In this document: positions 62,830 to 64,000 of the stretch, piece by piece | Numbering within the stretch: position 1 is the first letter of the stretch | How the letters are laid out: each line of letters starts with the position of its first letter | Origin: Woronichinia naegeliana WA131 | GTDB lineage: Bacteria; Cyanobacteriota; Cyanobacteriia; Cyanobacteriales; Microcystaceae | Assembly: GCA_025370055.1 (NCBI GenBank) | Contig: CP073041.1 | Coordinates: forward strand, 3,968,001 to 4,032,000 | Reading direction: 5' to 3' | Length of the DNA: 64,000 bases | Notes under the pieces: model-generated | What the model was told of the DNA's origin: nothing | The model's input: the letters and a program-made list of their open reading frames with translations, nothing else | Database searches by the model: none | Made by a program: the position numbers and the translations under genes

Positions 62830-64000
62830 TAGGGCTTGCTGAAAAAAGCTGAAACCTTTACGGAGAAAAATAGTAGGCGAATTAAGAACCGCTAGAATGC
62901 ACGAAAATAGGGTAGAATGCCTCAAAACCATTGCATTAAGAAGAGAGAAAGCAGATGTACCGAAAGCAACAGTACTCAATTGAAACACCAGAAAACTTGA
63001 AAAATCTGTTCGGCGGGCAGTTAGACGAAGAAAATCGTTGGATAGAAATGTCAAAAATGATTCCCTGGGAAGAATATGAGGAAGAATATGCAAAAAACTT
63101 CACAGAAAAAAAAGGAGCCCCAGCCAAATCATTTAGAATGGCATTAGGAGCATTAATTATCAAAGAAATTTCAGGAAAAAGTGACAGAGAAACAGTAGAA
63201 CAAATAAAAGAAAACCCTTATTTACAGTACTTTATAGGAATGGAAAGCTATAGTAGCAAAGAAGCATTTAATGCGTCAATGATGGTTCATTTTCGTAAAA
63301 AAATAGGAATGGAATTAATAAATAAAATTAATAAAGAAATAGAAAAAAAAGCGACGGGTGTAGCGTCAGAAAAAAAAGAAAATGAAGGAAAGTTATTGTT
63401 AGATGCGACTTGTACACCAGCAGATATAAAATATCCAACGGATATAGGAATATTGAATGATGCCAGAGAAAAAACAGAAAAAATAATAGATAAGCTGTAT
63501 GAAGAAATAAAAGAGAAAAGGAAAGAAAAGCCGAGGACTTATAGGGAAGTGGCAAGAAAAGAGTACTTAGCCATAGCAAAAAAACGTCGTGTGTCAAAAA
63601 AAGAAAGAAGAAAAGGAACAAAAAAACAACTAGGATATATAAAAAGAAACTTGTCTGATATAGAAAAAATGATAGAAGAGGGAGCAAAGTTAGAAAAACT
63701 AACGAAAAAAGAGCAAGAAGAGCTTGTAACGATAGGAAAAGTGTATGAGCAACAGTTAGAAATGTATGAAAAAAAGACAAATAAAGTAGAAAACAGAATT
63801 GTGAGTGTAAGCCAACCTCACGTGCGTCCAATAGTGCGTGGAAAAGCGGGAAAAGCAGTAGAGTTTGGAGCTAAAATATCGGCAAGTAATGTGAATGGCT
63901 TTGTCTTCTTAGACAAATTAAGTTGGGATAATTACAACGAATCGGGAGATTTACAAGCGCGAATAGAAGAATATAAAAGGGAAACAGGATGTTATCCGGA
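62830..64000 (+). mobile_element. IS5/IS1182-like element, left part
   Basis: The terminal sequence tagggcttgctgaaaaaag starts near 62830 and matches the inverted end at bases 1-31. The element continues beyond the window. Confidence 0.8.
62955..64000 (+). CDS. IS5/IS1182-like transposase, 3' truncated by window end
   Basis: The open frame of 348 codons runs off the window. The N-terminal DUF772-type domain (RMALGALIIKEISGKSDRETVEQIKENPYLQYFIG...MMVHFRKKIG) is followed by GKLLLDATCTPADIKYPTD, carrying the first catalytic Asp. A Lys-rich coiled region and the conserved HVRPIVRGKAGKAVEFGAKIS come next. An AGAGAG-type ribosome binding site precedes the ATG. The composition is very A-rich compared with core genes. 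The family name (IS5 versus IS1182) is uncertain. Confidence 0.85.
   Translation, partial: MYRKQQYSIETPENLKNLFGGQLDEENRWIEMSKMIPWEEYEEEYAKNFTEKKGAPAKSFRMALGALIIKEISGKSDRETVEQIKENPYLQYFIGMESYSSKEAFNASMMVHFRKKIGMELINKINKEIEKKATGVASEKKENEGKLLLDATCTPADIKYPTDIGILNDAREKTEKIIDKLYEEIKEKRKEKPRTYREVARKEYLAIAKKRRVSKKERRKGTKKQLGYIKRNLSDIEKMIEEGAKLEKLTKKEQEELVTIGKVYEQQLEMYEKKTNKVENRIVSVSQPHVRPIVRGKAGKAVEFGAKISASNVNGFVFLDKLSWDNYNESGDLQARIEEYKRETGCYP

Noticed and set aside
63328-63831. A 167-codon Leu/Phe-rich frame antisense to the right-hand transposase
   Set aside because: Its composition is the mirror of a Lys/Glu-rich transposase coiled region, a classic artefact that mimics a membrane protein.
1-64000. 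Whole window as one composite transposon bounded by the inverted IS copies
   Set aside because: The interior is mostly conserved core genes, so two independent insertions of a high-copy IS are the simpler explanation.

Overview
The window is cyanobacterial. HIP1 octamers (GCGATCGC) are scattered throughout. Typical cyanobacterial genes are present: ndhS, vipp1, cytM, a SigA-type sigma factor, a DUF1816 protein, a PEP-CTERM protein and an InrS-like nickel sensor. Gene content and protein style suggest a Chroococcales relative (Synechocystis/Microcystis/Woronichinia-like) with a heavy insertion-sequence load. I saw no rRNA, tRNA or CRISPR array. The genus is an inference only.

Layout. 1-3.6 kb is an accessory zone: an ISL3 end broken by an IS5/IS1182-like element, two damaged copies of a ribbon-helix-helix/MazF toxin-antitoxin module (one split by an IS630 element), and a separate RelE/Phd-type pair. 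3.6-14.8 kb is mostly core: a mini-lipoxygenase, clpC, a DUF1186-like protein, prepilin peptidase, argG, a secreted trypsin-like protease flanked by degenerate direct repeats, and glutathione reductase. 14.85-20.65 kb is a compact defence island: a one-protein type IIG restriction-methylase followed by two small gene cassettes (RelE-like plus a Shedu-like DUF4263 protein; a small ORF plus an MNT-type nucleotidyltransferase). An ~80-bp copy of the 3' end of the restriction gene follows each cassette, which is the most intriguing architecture in the window.

20.9-34.7 kb is core again: ndhS, a Fur-family regulator (probably Zur), purS-purQ, sigA, an AGE-family epimerase, a STAS protein, mini-RNase III, an rlmB-type methyltransferase, DUF1816, cutA, a pentapeptide-repeat protein, a transglutaminase-like membrane protein lacking the catalytic Cys, a decayed protein kinase, ychF and an inrS-like gene. 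34.7-46.4 kb is a second accessory zone: mazEF, an IS4 element, a Tn5-like IS4 element with another IS4-type element nested inside it (both with clear target duplications), an IS splitting a RelE-type toxin, an aspartyl-protease pair, the intact third copy of the RHH/MazF module, a Uma2 nuclease, and remnants of a CopG/BrnA-like antitoxin and an Rpn-type nuclease.

46.4-50.7 kb holds a 1420-residue LVIVD/Calx-beta/RTX protein. 51-60.5 kb is core: a PIN-TRAM protein, thioredoxin, vipp1, a TPR protein, cytM, gpmI, secG, a matrixin-like peptidase, a PEP-CTERM protein and mnmA. 61-64 kb ends with an ISAs1 gene broken by a hairpin-rich insertion and a 5' partial IS5/IS1182-like element. That element's end also appears, inverted, at bases 1-31. 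Several MITE-like elements (11.7, 33.3/52.1, 50.7 and 62.1 kb) are visible from terminal inverted repeats, duplicated copies or target duplications.

Common thread: three different toxin genes were each broken by a different insertion sequence, while antitoxins or an intact sister copy remain.
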